From Companilactobacillus kimchii DSM 13961 = JCM 10707 (GTDB lineage Bacteria; Bacillota; Bacilli; Lactobacillales; Lactobacillaceae), in the NCBI RefSeq assembly GCF_001435445.1, contig NZ_AZDH01000001.1:181110-245109 (forward strand): 64,000 bases of DNA. Direction: 5' to 3'. Shown here one piece after another: positions 46,379 to 56,197 of this stretch. Within the stretch, counting starts at the first letter, position 1. Every line of letters begins with the position of its first letter. A model generated the notes under the pieces. The model was not told the DNA's origin, ran no database searches, and saw only the letters and a list, made by a program, of their open reading frames with translations. Both the position numbers and the translations under genes were made by a program.

Positions 46379-46416
46379 ACTATACCTAAGTTTCTGCAAA
46401 CTCAGAGGGGGAAGAT

Positions 46417-46953
46417 ATGAATAAATTCGATAGATTCGTAATTAAATGGTTTTTAGGTTCAACGGCAGTGATCGATGAAAGAACTAAAAGTGAATTGGGA
46501 ATGGCTGCAATACGTGCGGCATTTGCTTTCTTTGTATTTGAAATGTTGTTTGCTTTAGGATCGACTATTTATTTAATAAATGCAGATATAGAAAATTATG
46601 AAAATACATTATATGTAACTATGCTTATTCAAATAATTATGACTTTTGCTATTCTTATCGGATTCATTTCCATTCCACTAGCAAAGAAAAAATTGGGTAA
46701 TAAAGAAATCAGTCCTGGTAAGAAAAAGAAAACTATTAAGACCATCAAGAATTATTGGATCAAAATGGCACCAATGGAATTTTTGCTTTATTGGTTGGTA
46801 AGTGTAGCGTTAAATACAAATAAGAATAATTTTTTGGATAATTTGTTTAATCTCGACCGAATTACAGACGCATTGATATTCACAGTGATTTTTAGTATAT
46901 TTATGTATCTTAAAGAGCGAAGAAGTATTCATGTCGTTAAAGACGACAAATAA
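46417..46953 (+). CDS. DUF3278-like membrane protein, paralogue 3 of 3
   Basis: 178 residues, four predicted helices, shared motif WFLGSTAVIDERTKSELG at the N-terminus; the basic central loop AKKKLGNKEISPGKKKK is longer than in the others. CAGAGGGGGAAGAT gives a strong ribosome binding site. Last gene of the cassette, ended by the terminator at 46956. Function unknown. Confidence 0.8.
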   Translation: MNKFDRFVIKWFLGSTAVIDERTKSELGMAAIRAAFAFFVFEMLFALGSTIYLINADIENYENTLYVTMLIQIIMTFAILIGFISIPLAKKKLGNKEISPGKKKKTIKTIKNYWIKMAPMEFLLYWLVSVALNTNKNNFLDNLFNLDRITDALIFTVIFSIFMYLKERRSIHVVKDDK

Positions 46954-46955
46954 TT

Positions 46956-47004
46956 GAAAAACACCGACATTCCCTTATTTATCTAAGGAGTGTGGGTGTT
47001 TTTG
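46956..47004 (+). terminator. Terminator after the membrane-protein cassette
   Basis: AAAAACACCGACA pairs with TGTGGGTGTTTTT (mismatch in the middle); the loop holds CCTTA/TAAGG. Confidence 0.7.
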
Positions 47005-47085
47005 TCCTCAAGTCTGATGTTATATATGAAGAAAGAAAAGGTCGGCTGTGATAAAATTAAAGGGTATATCTAAGAGGGGACTAAT

Positions 47086-49086
47086 ATGAAAAAGCTAAAA
47101 TCTAATCTGAAATTCTTCCTTTCGCGAGTTGACCATTCAACTCAACTTACGGCAGTCTCTTTGATCGTGATGTTGCTATCGATTTTGGTAGTTGGATTGT
47201 TCCACGGTTCTATTAGTGGCTACATTCAAGCTATCTTGGTCATTATCTCATTAGTGTTGTTTGTTTACTTGTTCTTATTGCTAGGTGAGAAAGCTGGTAA
47301 GTACACAAATAACTTGCAGTATCGAATTGATCGGGGAACGGATAACAGTTTCGTCGAGTATCCATTAGGAATACTTTTGTACGATACTGACAAACAGATT
47401 CAATGGGTTAATCCCTACTTTGTAGAGAAGACGGGCTTTAATCCGTCAAATAGTATGAGTGTTAAAGATATATCAGCGGAATTGTCGAAATTGATCGATG
47501 AAGATAATCATGCCGATAGTAAAACGATTCAAATTGATGACAAGTACTTTTTAGTACAAGTCCAAAGTGAATTGAAAGTAATATATTTGTTTGAAATCAC
47601 ACATTATTCTAAAATTGAAAAACGTTATGAAGATAATCGTTCAGTAATTGGTCAAGTTTACTTGGATAATTATGCTGAAATAACGCAATCAATGAGTGAT
47701 CGTGATGTTTCCAATTTGGATAATTATATTACTAATGAATTGTCTAATTGGGCATCTAAGGAACAGATGTTTCTGAAGCGAATTGATGACGATCATTTCT
47801 TCATCATGGCTTATACGGGTCGTATCTTTGACATGGAGAAAAACGGCTTTAAGATACTTGATATTATTCGTGAGTTTACATCCCAACAGAACGTTCCACT
47901 TACTTTAAGTATGGGCTTCTCTTATGGTGTAGATGATTTACACAAACTTAACGATGAAGCACAGAAGAATCTTAACTTGGCACTTGGCCGAGGTGGAGAT
48001 CAGGTCGTAGTTAAGGAAATCGGTGAGAAAGCTCGTTTCTATGGTGGAAATACTGATCCTATGGAGAAGAGAACTCGTGTCCGTGCCAGAATGATCAGCG
48101 AGGCCTTACAGGAGTTATTGAAAGATAGCGACCAAGTTATTGTCATGGGCCATTCACACCCTGATATGGATGTTCTGGGGTCTTCATTGGGTATTAGAAG
48201 AATTGCTATGATGAACAATACACCATGTAAAGTTGTTATCAATCCAAATACTTTGCATTCTGATGTTAGTCGTCTATTAGGAATGATTGATAAGGATCCT
48301 GAAATCAAGAAGGATATCATTACACCAGATGAGTCAATCGCTATCAGAACATCGAAGACTTTGATCGTAATGGTGGATCATTCTAAACAAAGTATTTCTA
48401 TCAATCCTGATTTGTATAAGGGTGAAAATGAGAAGATTGTTGTCATTGATCACCACAGAAGAAGTGAAGAGTTCCCTGAAAATCCAATGTTGATCTACAT
48501 TGAACCTTACGCTTCTTCAACCAGTGAATTGATTACTGAAATGCTTGAGTATCAACCAAAGAATAAGAAGGCTATCGAAAAAATCGAAGCAACAGCTTTG
48601 TTAGCCGGAATTACGGTTGATACAAAGTCATTTTCACTTAGGACTGGTACTAGAACATTTGATGCTGCCAGTTATTTACGTTCAGTTGGTGCTGATGAGA
48701 CAGTCATTCAAAATGTTCTAAAAGAAAATATTGATTCATTTATTCAGAGAAATCATCTAATCGAAACGGTAACAATGGTTAATGGGAATATGGCAGTTTG
48801 CTTTGGCGAAGAGGATAAGTCTTACGATCCAGTTATTGTTGCCCAGGCAGCTGATACATTGTTATCATTAGATAATGTTGAGGCTTCATTTGTAATTAGT
48901 AAACGTCCAGATGGTCGAGTTGGTATTTCAGCTCGTAGTTTGGGTAATGTTAATGTACAAGTCATTATGGAAAAACTCGGTGGTGGAGGACATTTATCTG
49001 ATGCCGCAACTCAGATTCCGGATTCAACAGTAGATGATGTTAAACGTCAATTGATTGATGTTTTGACAGGTTCCGATAAGAAATAA
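47086..49086 (+). CDS. gdpP: Cyclic-di-AMP phosphodiesterase GdpP
   Basis: Membrane enzyme that hydrolyses c-di-AMP, a messenger controlling potassium, osmotic and wall balance. 666 residues: two membrane helices (about 20-70), a PAS-like sensor (about 85-165), a degenerate GGDEF domain (about 170-310), then a DHH/DHHA1 hydrolase. Catalytic motifs: [14 protein letters not shown] near 353, VIDHHRR near 453, and [10 protein letters not shown] near 629. CTAAGAGGGGACTA precedes the ATG. Standard place before rplI and dnaB. Confidence 0.96.
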   Translation: MKKLKSNLKFFLSRVDHSTQLTAVSLIVMLLSILVVGLFHGSISGYIQAILVIISLVLFVYLFLLLGEKAGKYTNNLQYRIDRGTDNSFVEYPLGILLYDTDKQIQWVNPYFVEKTGFNPSNSMSVKDISAELSKLIDEDNHADSKTIQIDDKYFLVQVQSELKVIYLFEITHYSKIEKRYEDNRSVIGQVYLDNYAEITQSMSDRDVSNLDNYITNELSNWASKEQMFLKRIDDDHFFIMAYTGRIFDMEKNGFKILDIIREFTSQQNVPLTLSMGFSYGVDDLHKLNDEAQKNLNLALGRGGDQVVVKEIGEKARFYGGNTDPMEKRTRVRARMISEALQELLKDSDQVIVMGHSHPDMDVLGSSLGIRRIAMMNNTPCKVVINPNTLHSDVSRLLGMIDKDPEIKKDIITPDESIAIRTSKTLIVMVDHSKQSISINPDLYKGENEKIVVIDHHRRSEEFPENPMLIYIEPYASSTSELITEMLEYQPKNKKAIEKIEATALLAGITVDTKSFSLRTGTRTFDAASYLRSVGADETVIQNVLKENIDSFIQRNHLIETVTMVNGNMAVCFGEEDKSYDPVIVAQAADTLLSLDNVEASFVISKRPDGRVGISARSLGNVNVQVIMEKLGGGGHLSDAATQIPDSTVDDVKRQLIDVLTGSDKK

Positions 49087-49097
49087 GGAGGGTCATT

Positions 49098-49553
49098 ATG
49101 AAAGTTATTTTCCTAAAGGATGTTAGAGGTAAAGGTAAAAAGGGTGAAGTAAAGAACGTTGCTACAGGCTACGCCCAAAACTTTTTGATTAAGAATAATG
49201 AAGCTATTGAGGCTACTAAGGCTAATATAGCTAAATTGAAGGCCGAACAAAATCGTGAAGCCAAAGATTATGAAGCCGAAAAAGCTGAAGCTAAAGTTCT
49301 AAAAGGTGAAATCGAAAACGACAAAACTGTTGTTGAAGTTCTTGCTAAATCAGGTGCCGATGGTCGACTATTTGGCTCGGTAACAACTAAGAAGATTGCT
49401 GATGAACTTAACAAACAATATGATATTAAAGTTGATAAACACAAGATGGAACTAACTGATGGTATCAAGTCACTTGGATATATTAATGTACCTGTTAAGT
49501 TATTCGAGGGTGTCGAAGCCACGATTAGAGTTCATGTTGCTGAAAAGAAGTAG
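49098..49553 (+). CDS. rplI: 50S ribosomal protein L9
   Basis: Large-subunit protein binding 23S rRNA, 151 residues. The N-terminal domain is [19 protein letters not shown] with GYAQNFLI after it, then the long connecting helix and the C-terminal domain with [25 protein letters not shown] gives the start. 11 bases after gdpP and 7 before dnaB, one operon. Confidence 0.98.
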   Translation: MKVIFLKDVRGKGKKGEVKNVATGYAQNFLIKNNEAIEATKANIAKLKAEQNREAKDYEAEKAEAKVLKGEIENDKTVVEVLAKSGADGRLFGSVTTKKIADELNKQYDIKVDKHKMELTDGIKSLGYINVPVKLFEGVEATIRVHVAEKK

Positions 49554-49560
49554 GATATAA

Positions 49561-50937
49561 ATGAATAACGATATAACTTCAAGAATACCGCCCAATGATA
49601 AGGATGCTGAGCAAGCCGTATTAGGAGCGGTTTTTCTGAGCCAAGATGCTTTAATTGAAGCTATGGAATACGTTGAGGCTGATGATTTTTATCAACATGC
49701 CAACCAATTAGTATTTCAAGCCATGATGAATTTAAATGATGAAGAAGAACCAGTTGATGTCGTGACAGTTCAAAATGAACTAGATCGTCAAAATCAAATT
49801 GAGGACATTGGTGGAGTGAGCTACTTAGCTGAGCTGGCTAATGCAGTTCCTACCGCTGCCAATACCTCTTATTATGCCAAGATTGTTAAGAATAAGTCCG
49901 TCTTGAGGCGCTTGATCAATGCAGCTACTAGCATTGTTTCCCGTAGTTTTGAAGAAGATGAAGATGTTGACAGCATCATTGATCAGTCTGAAAAGGACAT
50001 CATGGATGTTTCTGAAAATAGAAACCATAAGGGATTCAGACGAATCTCGGATGTTGTAAAGTCTTCTTTTGAAGAAATTGACAAGTTATATGATCAAGAT
50101 AGTGATGTTACAGGACTTTCAACGGGTTATAAAGATCTTGATGCAATGACAACTGGTTTGCACAAAGATGAATTAATCATTTTAGCCGCTCGTCCGGGTG
50201 TTGGTAAGACTGCTTTTGCTTTAAACCTAGCCCAAAATGCAGCGACTAAATCGAATGCTACCGTAGCCATTTTTTCTTTGGAAATGGGTGCTGAACAGTT
50301 AGTTAACCGTATGCTTTGTTCAGAAGGTAGTATTGATGCTAACTCACTAAGAACTGGTAAATTGGATGAAAATCAATGGAACAGCTTGGTTGTGGCCATG
50401 GGAAGTCTTTCTCGGACTAATGTCTATATTGATGACACCCCTGGTGTTAAAATGGCTGAAATCAGATCTAAGTGTCGTCGTCTGTTAAAAGAAAGCGGCA
50501 AATTGGATCTTGTGATCGTCGATTATTTGCAATTGATTGAAGGTACTGGTCAAGAAAATAGACAACAAGAAGTCTCTGTAATTTCTCGTGGTATGAAAAA
50601 ATTAGCAAAAGAACTTCATGTACCAATAATCGCGTTATCACAGCTTTCCCGTGGTGTGGAAGCGCGTCAAGATAAAAGACCAATGTTGTCAGATATCCGT
50701 GAATCTGGTTCAATTGAACAGGATGCTGATATCGTTGCCTTTCTTTATCGTGATGATTATTATCGTGATGAAGATGGGGATGACAATGATAATCAAGAGG
50801 ATCCTGAGGATCAAGATGTAGGTGAAGTTGAAGTAATTGTCAGCAAGAACCGTTCTGGTCCTCGAGGAACCGCTAAGCTATTGTTTGTAAAGTCTTATAA
50901 TAAGTTTTCATCAATAGCAAATATTCCAGAAAATTAA
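49561..50937 (+). CDS. dnaB: Replicative DNA helicase DnaB
   Basis: Hexameric helicase of the replication fork (called DnaC in Bacillus). 458 residues: helical N-terminal domain (about 1-120) beginning [17 protein letters not shown], linker, and RecA-like motor with Walker [11 protein letters not shown] near 210 and Walker [12 protein letters not shown] near 320. The acidic insert near 400-420 ([17 protein letters not shown]) is more acidic than usual. No strong ribosome binding site; it is probably coupled to rplI. Confidence 0.98.
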   Translation: MNNDITSRIPPNDKDAEQAVLGAVFLSQDALIEAMEYVEADDFYQHANQLVFQAMMNLNDEEEPVDVVTVQNELDRQNQIEDIGGVSYLAELANAVPTAANTSYYAKIVKNKSVLRRLINAATSIVSRSFEEDEDVDSIIDQSEKDIMDVSENRNHKGFRRISDVVKSSFEEIDKLYDQDSDVTGLSTGYKDLDAMTTGLHKDELIILAARPGVGKTAFALNLAQNAATKSNATVAIFSLEMGAEQLVNRMLCSEGSIDANSLRTGKLDENQWNSLVVAMGSLSRTNVYIDDTPGVKMAEIRSKCRRLLKESGKLDLVIVDYLQLIEGTGQENRQQEVSVISRGMKKLAKELHVPIIALSQLSRGVEARQDKRPMLSDIRESGSIEQDADIVAFLYRDDYYRDEDGDDNDNQEDPEDQDVGEVEVIVSKNRSGPRGTAKLLFVKSYNKFSSIANIPEN

Positions 50938-50957
50938 ATAGTGTAGGTGTAGAAGAA

Positions 50958-52244
50958 ATGACGACAGTTGTTGTAGTAGGTACCCAATGGGGCGACGAAG
51001 GTAAAGGTAAGATTACTGATTATTTTAGTGGCGAAGCTAACATTATTGCACGTTACCAAGGTGGAGATAATGCTGGACATACCTTAAATATCGATAATCA
51101 CGTTTACAAGTTAAGATCTGTCCCATCAGGAATTTTGTATTCAGATAAGACTAGTGTTATTGGAAATGGTGTTGTTTTGAACCTCGAATCACTACAAGAA
51201 GAGTTAGGTCGTCTTCATGATCAAGGTGTAGATACAACTAATTTAAAGATTTCTAACCGTGCACAGTTGATTCTTCCTTATCATATTGAATTAGATAAGT
51301 TACAAGAAAAGGCTAAGGGTGATTCTAAAGTTGGTACAACTAATCGTGGAATCGGACCTGCTTATACTGACAAAGCTTCACGTGTTGGTATTAGAATGGC
51401 TGATATTCTTGATAAAGACTTATTTAAGGAATTATTGACAGAAAATCTTAAGCAAAAGAATGAACTATTCACAAAAATTTATGGTGTTGAACCAATGAAT
51501 TTTGACGATATTTTTGAAAAGTACTATCAAATTGGTCAACAACTTAAGAATCGTGTTATTGATACATCTGCCTATTTAAATAAGGAATTAAAGAACGGTC
51601 AAAATGTTCTATTTGAAGGTGCACAAGGAATCATGCTTGATATTGATCATGGTACTTACCCTTATGTAACTTCATCAAATCCAGCTGGTGGTGTAACTAC
51701 TGGTGCTGGTATTGGTGCTCCTTTGATCGATAATGTTATCGGCGTAGTTAAGGCTTATACATCCCGTGTTGGTGCTGGTCCATTCCCAACAGAACAATTG
51801 AATGAAGAAGGCGACTTCTTACGTGAAGCTGGTCATGAATATGGAACAGTTACACATCGCCCAAGACGTATTGGATGGCTAGACTTAGTTGTTTTAAAAC
51901 ATTCATGTAATGTCTCAGGTGTAACTCACTTGTCATTGAACTGTTTGGATGTTTTAACAGGACTTAAGGAAATTAAAATTTGTACAGGCTATGATTTGAA
52001 CGGCAAGATTATTGATGAATATCCTGCTAACTTGAACGTCCTAGCTAAGTGCAAACCAGTATATAAAACATTCCCAGGTTGGACAGAAGATATGACTCAA
52101 GCTAAGAGCTTGAAGGAATTACCTCAAGCAGCATTGGATTATCTTGAGTTTATCAAAGACCAATTAGGTGTTGAATATGCCACTGTTTCAGTTGGTCCTG
52201 ATAGAGAACAAACAATTGAAGTAAATGATGTCTGGAAAGACTAG
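50958..52244 (+). CDS. purA: Adenylosuccinate synthetase
   Basis: Joins IMP and aspartate using GTP, the first committed step to AMP. 428 residues, full length. GTP/IMP-binding motif [11 protein letters not shown] at residues 8-18, [12 protein letters not shown] near 33, [17 protein letters not shown] near 127, and GVTTGAGI near 250. TAGTGTAGGTGTAGAAGA precedes the ATG. Follows dnaB by 20 bases, ended by the terminator at 52275. Confidence 0.98.
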   Translation: MTTVVVVGTQWGDEGKGKITDYFSGEANIIARYQGGDNAGHTLNIDNHVYKLRSVPSGILYSDKTSVIGNGVVLNLESLQEELGRLHDQGVDTTNLKISNRAQLILPYHIELDKLQEKAKGDSKVGTTNRGIGPAYTDKASRVGIRMADILDKDLFKELLTENLKQKNELFTKIYGVEPMNFDDIFEKYYQIGQQLKNRVIDTSAYLNKELKNGQNVLFEGAQGIMLDIDHGTYPYVTSSNPAGGVTTGAGIGAPLIDNVIGVVKAYTSRVGAGPFPTEQLNEEGDFLREAGHEYGTVTHRPRRIGWLDLVVLKHSCNVSGVTHLSLNCLDVLTGLKEIKICTGYDLNGKIIDEYPANLNVLAKCKPVYKTFPGWTEDMTQAKSLKELPQAALDYLEFIKDQLGVEYATVSVGPDREQTIEVNDVWKD

Positions 52245-52274
52245 AAATTATATATAAACTAACTAAATTCAACG

Positions 52275-52310
52275 TAAAAACACTGAGGTGAAAGCCTTAG
52301 TGTTTTTTTT
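52275..52310 (+). terminator. Intrinsic terminator after purA
   Basis: AAAACACTGAGG / CCTTAGTGTTTT stem with T8 tail. Confidence 0.85.
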
Positions 52311-52321
52311 GAGCTTATTTT

Positions 52322-52349
52322 TTGTAATTATATTCAATGGTGTTATTAT
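52322..52349 (+). promoter_or_regulatory. Promoter of the NmrA-like gene
   Basis: TTGTAA at 52322-52327, 16-base spacer, TATTAT at 52344-52349. Confidence 0.5.
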
Positions 52350-52400
52350 AAATATAACAAGTTAATGATAAAGTAACAATAAGGAGAGAAGGATATATTT

Positions 52401-53249
52401 ATGACAACATATGGAGTAACTGGAGCAACAGGACATTTTGGACAAAATGCAATAAAAGAGTTGGCAAAATTAGTGCCAGCAGCTAATATCGTCGCCTTAG
52501 CTAGAAATACTCAAAAGGCAGAACAAATTGTTCCTAAAGGCGTAGAAGTTCGCTCAGGTGACTATACAGATGAAAAACAATTGGAAGAATCAATGAAGGG
52601 AATCGATCGTCTACTATTCATTTCATCACAACCAGGTGGACCAGTAGCAAGATTAACTCAACATGAAAATATCGTGAAGGCTGCTAAGAATGCTAAAGTG
52701 GGTTATATTGCCTACACTAGTTTCCCCCACGCTGATATTTCAGAGGCACCACTTGCTAGTGATCATAAGGCTACAGAAAAATTGATTTTGGAAGCTGGAA
52801 TTGATCATTCATTCTTACGTAACAATTGGTATTTAGAGAACGAAGCTGCAACCATTAAAGCAGCTGTTAGTGGGCAACCATTTGTTTATGCAGCTGGGGA
52901 TGGCAGAACCGGTTGGGCTTTGGAATCCGAATACTCTGAAGCTGCTGCTAAAGTTTTAGCTTCAAGTACTACGAAGGATATTTATGAATTTGCAGGAGTT
53001 AGTCGCACATATCAAGACTTAGCAGATGCTATCAAGGGTGACTTCGATGTAAAATCCTTAAGTATTTCTGATTTCAAAAAAGCCTTACATGATTCAGGAA
53101 TGGATGAAGGAACAGTTGAAGTTGTATCTTCAATCCAAGATTTGATTCGTCAAGGTAATTTGGATGAAAATAGTGCTGATTTACCAGAAGTTCTAGATCG
53201 AGAATTGACACCTTTGGCCAAAGCATTAGCAATCGTTAGTGAAAAATAA
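52401..53249 (+). CDS. NmrA/QorB-like NAD(P)-binding oxidoreductase
   Basis: Atypical short-chain dehydrogenase of 282 residues. NAD(P)-binding GATGHFGQNAIKEL lies at residues 8-21; RSGDYTDEKQLEES near 52 and LLFISSQPGG near 73 are typical of the QorB branch, which reduces quinones. No catalytic Tyr-x-x-x-Lys of classic SDRs is evident, as expected for NmrA-like proteins. AAGGAGAGAAGG precedes the ATG. An Rrf2-type regulator follows after 61 bases, so redox- or quinone-responsive control is a reasonable inference. Confidence 0.85.
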   Translation: MTTYGVTGATGHFGQNAIKELAKLVPAANIVALARNTQKAEQIVPKGVEVRSGDYTDEKQLEESMKGIDRLLFISSQPGGPVARLTQHENIVKAAKNAKVGYIAYTSFPHADISEAPLASDHKATEKLILEAGIDHSFLRNNWYLENEAATIKAAVSGQPFVYAAGDGRTGWALESEYSEAAAKVLASSTTKDIYEFAGVSRTYQDLADAIKGDFDVKSLSISDFKKALHDSGMDEGTVEVVSSIQDLIRQGNLDENSADLPEVLDRELTPLAKALAIVSEK

Positions 53250-53291
53250 TTGTCATCTCTTCTTGAAATGTCATACTATACTAATGAGTAT
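53250..53291 (+). promoter_or_regulatory. Likely promoter and operator of the Rrf2-type gene
   Basis: TTGTCA at 53250-53255 and TACTAT at 53274-53279 (18-base spacer). ATACT-N9-AGTAT at 53273-53291 is a small inverted repeat that may bind the regulator. Confidence 0.4.
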
Positions 53292-53310
53292 TTACTAGGA
53301 GGAGAATATT

Positions 53311-53757
53311 ATGAAATTTTCAAGTAAGTTAAGTGATGGTGTTCATATCCTAGCCTATGTGGACATTTTACGAGATGGTGATTTATCTAGTAATGCTATT
53401 GCCAGCAGTATTGAATCTAATCCTAGTCTGGTTAGAAGAATGATGTCACGTTTAAAGAAAGCTGGCCTGTTAATGAGTCAGCCAGGTAAGGTAGCACCAA
53501 AGTTGGGTCGTCCGGCCAGTGAAATTAGTCTATTGGATGTTTATCAAGCTATTGAAGATAATCAAAAGCTGTTGCACATTGATGAAAAGACTAATCCACA
53601 ATGTATTGTTGGTGGAAACATTCAACAGACCTTAACCGAGGTCTATGATCATATTCAATCTGATGCTGAAAAGAGTATGTCGCAAATAAGTTTGCAACAG
53701 ATCATTGATGGTATTTTAGAAAATAACGAAAAAAGGAAGTTATCTGATTCAAAATAA
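53311..53757 (+). CDS. Rrf2-family transcriptional regulator
   Basis: Regulator of 148 residues with the Rrf2 winged helix: SDGVHILAYVDILRDG, then SNAIASSIESNPSLVRRMMS at about residues 28-47, and GRPASEISLLDVYQAIE near 71. Only one cysteine is seen (NPQCIVGG near 97), so an iron-sulfur cluster with three cysteines is unlikely; it belongs with the NsrR-unlike, YwnA-type group. GTATTTACTAGGAGGAG precedes the ATG. Probably controls the adjacent NmrA-like gene. Confidence 0.87.
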   Translation: MKFSSKLSDGVHILAYVDILRDGDLSSNAIASSIESNPSLVRRMMSRLKKAGLLMSQPGKVAPKLGRPASEISLLDVYQAIEDNQKLLHIDEKTNPQCIVGGNIQQTLTEVYDHIQSDAEKSMSQISLQQIIDGILENNEKRKLSDSK

Positions 53758-53805
53758 ACTGCTTGTCAGGTTTGTTTTATTATCTTTTTTCTGAATTAAA
53801 TAAAT

Positions 53806-53861
53806 AACGGCACCTATTTAGAATAAACGTATATAACTACGTTTCTAAATAGGTGCCGTTT
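53806..53861. repeat. Intergenic hairpin repeat, family C, copy 2
   Basis: AACGGCACCTATTTAGA pairs perfectly with TCTAAATAGGTGCCGTT, with ACGTA/TACGT inside; the flank is T-rich on the plus strand, so it can also terminate the Rrf2 gene. Related to 19315-19372. Confidence 0.75.
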
Positions 53862-53890
53862 TAAATTATCTCAAAATCTTTTCATGAAAA

Positions 53891-54829
53891 TTATTTATTT
53901 AACGTATCAGTCGAAATGATTCCTTTCTGAAAATCAATAAAGCGACTGCTGTTTCGACTGTAAGTTAACGTATAATAATAAGTGTTATCTTTACTTAATT
54001 GTTTTAAGTAAATACGGGTGTATCGAGGTATGTCAGAAATCTGATAACCAACGATAGCAAAATTGCTAACTCGAGAATTGGCATTGCGGGCTAATTTGAA
54101 CAGACCTGCATTACTCTTGTCAGGGTTTAAACCTAAATTGATAGAAATCTGATTGAAGTTACCAGGGTCGTTAGCATTGGTAGCAGTAAGGTTGGAATTG
54201 ATAATGGCTGTTTTGAGACGCTGTGTGAAATTCTTAGCCTGATCAACGCCAGCTTTGCCCATATCAATGTCTTCGAGGAGATATTGTGGGGGGTACTTGT
54301 TAGACTGAGTATTTAGGTATTTGGCAGAGGTGATTGAATCGCCCTTGTGATAAATTCGATAGCGATAACTGACGATTGCTTTAGTATCATCGTAACGATT
54401 ACAACTGATGGTTATGTACTTTCCATGAATGTCTTTACCAAAATTCAGAATAGTCATATTAGTTATATAGCGATGGGGCTTCTTGTTGACTCTTTTTAAT
54501 AAGGCTTTTTCTTGATCATTGGACAAAAATGATAACTCATCTGTACTATGATAGTCATCATTGATAGTGCTAAGGATATTTAGAGCTTGTTGCTTATTCT
54601 TAGTCATGTCGCCATCGTTTAAAGATATGGCTTTAGGAGAGATATCCTCATCAATATTTTTAGGATTAACGATTAGTGAAAATGGAATGGTAATCTGTGC
54701 GATACCATCGACAGTCTTATCTTTGATTTTTCCGAGATTGAGGGCATAGCTGGTGACAATCATTACTATCAACACTAGAATAATGATCCATTTAATATAT
54801 TTTTTATTTAATTTTTTCAAAATATACAC
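53891..54829 (-). CDS. Unknown membrane-anchored extracellular protein
   Basis: Not recognised. 312 residues with one N-terminal helix (about 13-32, IKWIIILVLIVMIVTSYALN), then a long polar outside part without cysteine apart from one. The C-terminal half, from about residue 200, is rich in beta strands (FAIVGYQISDIPRYTRIYLK). No lipobox and no wall-sorting motif. Divergent from the next gene. No clear ribosome binding site beyond AAAGGGTGTA upstream. Confidence 0.75.
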   Translation of the reverse strand: MYILKKLNKKYIKWIIILVLIVMIVTSYALNLGKIKDKTVDGIAQITIPFSLIVNPKNIDEDISPKAISLNDGDMTKNKQQALNILSTINDDYHSTDELSFLSNDQEKALLKRVNKKPHRYITNMTILNFGKDIHGKYITISCNRYDDTKAIVSYRYRIYHKGDSITSAKYLNTQSNKYPPQYLLEDIDMGKAGVDQAKNFTQRLKTAIINSNLTATNANDPGNFNQISINLGLNPDKSNAGLFKLARNANSRVSNFAIVGYQISDIPRYTRIYLKQLSKDNTYYYTLTYSRNSSRFIDFQKGIISTDTLNK

Positions 54830-54892
54830 CCTTTATTTGCATGATAATTTACTATAATAATAACAAGATGAACTAGATATTTGGGGAAAATG

Positions 54893-56188
54893 ATGAAAGA
54901 TAAGAAAGATTTAAAAAGTAAGACGAAATCAGAACATTATTTATTAGTGAGTGCTGGTATTGTTGGTGCGATTACGGCTGCCATTTTTTTTATTATGCTT
55001 TCACGTGGAGTAGTCAATGCAGTAGTAACTTCAAAGATATCTAGTCAGTATCAGGATAAAGAATTAGAAGTACTGAAAACTGATTTAGATTATCCTACTT
55101 TAAACTTTATCGGTAGGGTCATTAAGGTTAGTGATGGACATGTGATTACACCTAGTAATATAAAAAAGTATCAGCAGCTTGAAGATTATATTCAAGCTAG
55201 AAAAGATCGTATTAAAGATGTAGCTGCATTATATGACGGTAAAAATAATTATCGGGATGATGTGACAAGTCAAAAAATCAATGATTTAGATGCAGCCCTT
55301 TTAAAAGAGAAGAATCAGGATGTTTATCAAAAGCAACGTAATAAGTTAGATACGATTCAAATTTGGTTTGAACAAACTGAGGATGCGGATAAGTATCTTG
55401 ATAAAACTTGGCAAGGTTTCAATGACGATAACTCTAGTTTAAGCTTTAAAAAAATTTCAATGGTCAATACGTATTTTAAATTAATCAAAAATAAGACGAT
55501 TGAGAATCGTTGGAGTGAAGCCGTAGAGAAGATGGATCAGTATTTCTCTAACCACCAAGGTGAGAGTTCTCGTGTTGAAGCGGTTAAACAGGAGTTGGAG
55601 GCATTAAGAAGTGCTCCTTTGACAGAGAAGTATACGCCAGCTAATGTTGATATCGTTTCTAGTTTGAATTTCTCAAGTGGTGCTTCAGATAGTTTAACTC
55701 AAGCAGGAATAACCGGAAAGACAGCTTTGTACTATAATACCAGCACTAACAAATTAGCCTTAATGACTAAAGTTAATGGAAAATATGTAGCCGAAAATGG
55801 TTATATTAATGTTACTAGCTCACAAGTTGGTTCCGGTAAATATACGATTAAAAAACTTATTAGTAGTGGCAGTTCGGATGCAATAATTACAGATAATACG
55901 AATAGTAATTATGGACAGTATGTAACGAATGCCAGTGATAGTGATCTGGAAGATTTGGGAATAACTAATCCTGACAATACAACAGCTGATTACAATTCAG
56001 CGACACCAGTCTTTTGGATGAAGAATAATTCTGATTTGGATAAGTCGATTTACTTCACCAATAGTTCCACATTAGGCTTCATTTATGCAGGCAGTTCAAG
56101 TTATAACGAAGGTATGCAAATTAGTTCGTCAGACTTGTCTAATTTGATGTCACAAATCTCAACTGGAATAACATTCTATGTTAATTAG
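54893..56188 (+). CDS. Unknown membrane-anchored surface protein next to a class A PBP
   Basis: Not recognised. 431 residues: basic N-terminus, one membrane helix (about 18-40, YLLVSAGIVGAITAAIFFIM), a helical part to about 250, then a beta-rich Ser/Thr/Asn region with a repeated style. No sorting signal. The ATG at 54893 has TTGGGG at good spacing; an ATG one codon earlier and a TTG at 54881 are alternatives. It ends 9 bases before the PBP start, so the pair is one operon. A role in wall growth or as a PBP partner is inferred from context only. Confidence 0.75.
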   Translation: MKDKKDLKSKTKSEHYLLVSAGIVGAITAAIFFIMLSRGVVNAVVTSKISSQYQDKELEVLKTDLDYPTLNFIGRVIKVSDGHVITPSNIKKYQQLEDYIQARKDRIKDVAALYDGKNNYRDDVTSQKINDLDAALLKEKNQDVYQKQRNKLDTIQIWFEQTEDADKYLDKTWQGFNDDNSSLSFKKISMVNTYFKLIKNKTIENRWSEAVEKMDQYFSNHQGESSRVEAVKQELEALRSAPLTEKYTPANVDIVSSLNFSSGASDSLTQAGITGKTALYYNTSTNKLALMTKVNGKYVAENGYINVTSSQVGSGKYTIKKLISSGSSDAIITDNTNSNYGQYVTNASDSDLEDLGITNPDNTTADYNSATPVFWMKNNSDLDKSIYFTNSSTLGFIYAGSSSYNEGMQISSSDLSNLMSQISTGITFYVN

Positions 56189-56197
56189 GGGCTAATT

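Noticed and set aside
50760..50830. Possible frameshift or insertion in dnaB (very acidic stretch)
   Set aside because: The frame stays open and the conserved C-terminal motif follows, so it is a lineage-specific loop, not damage.
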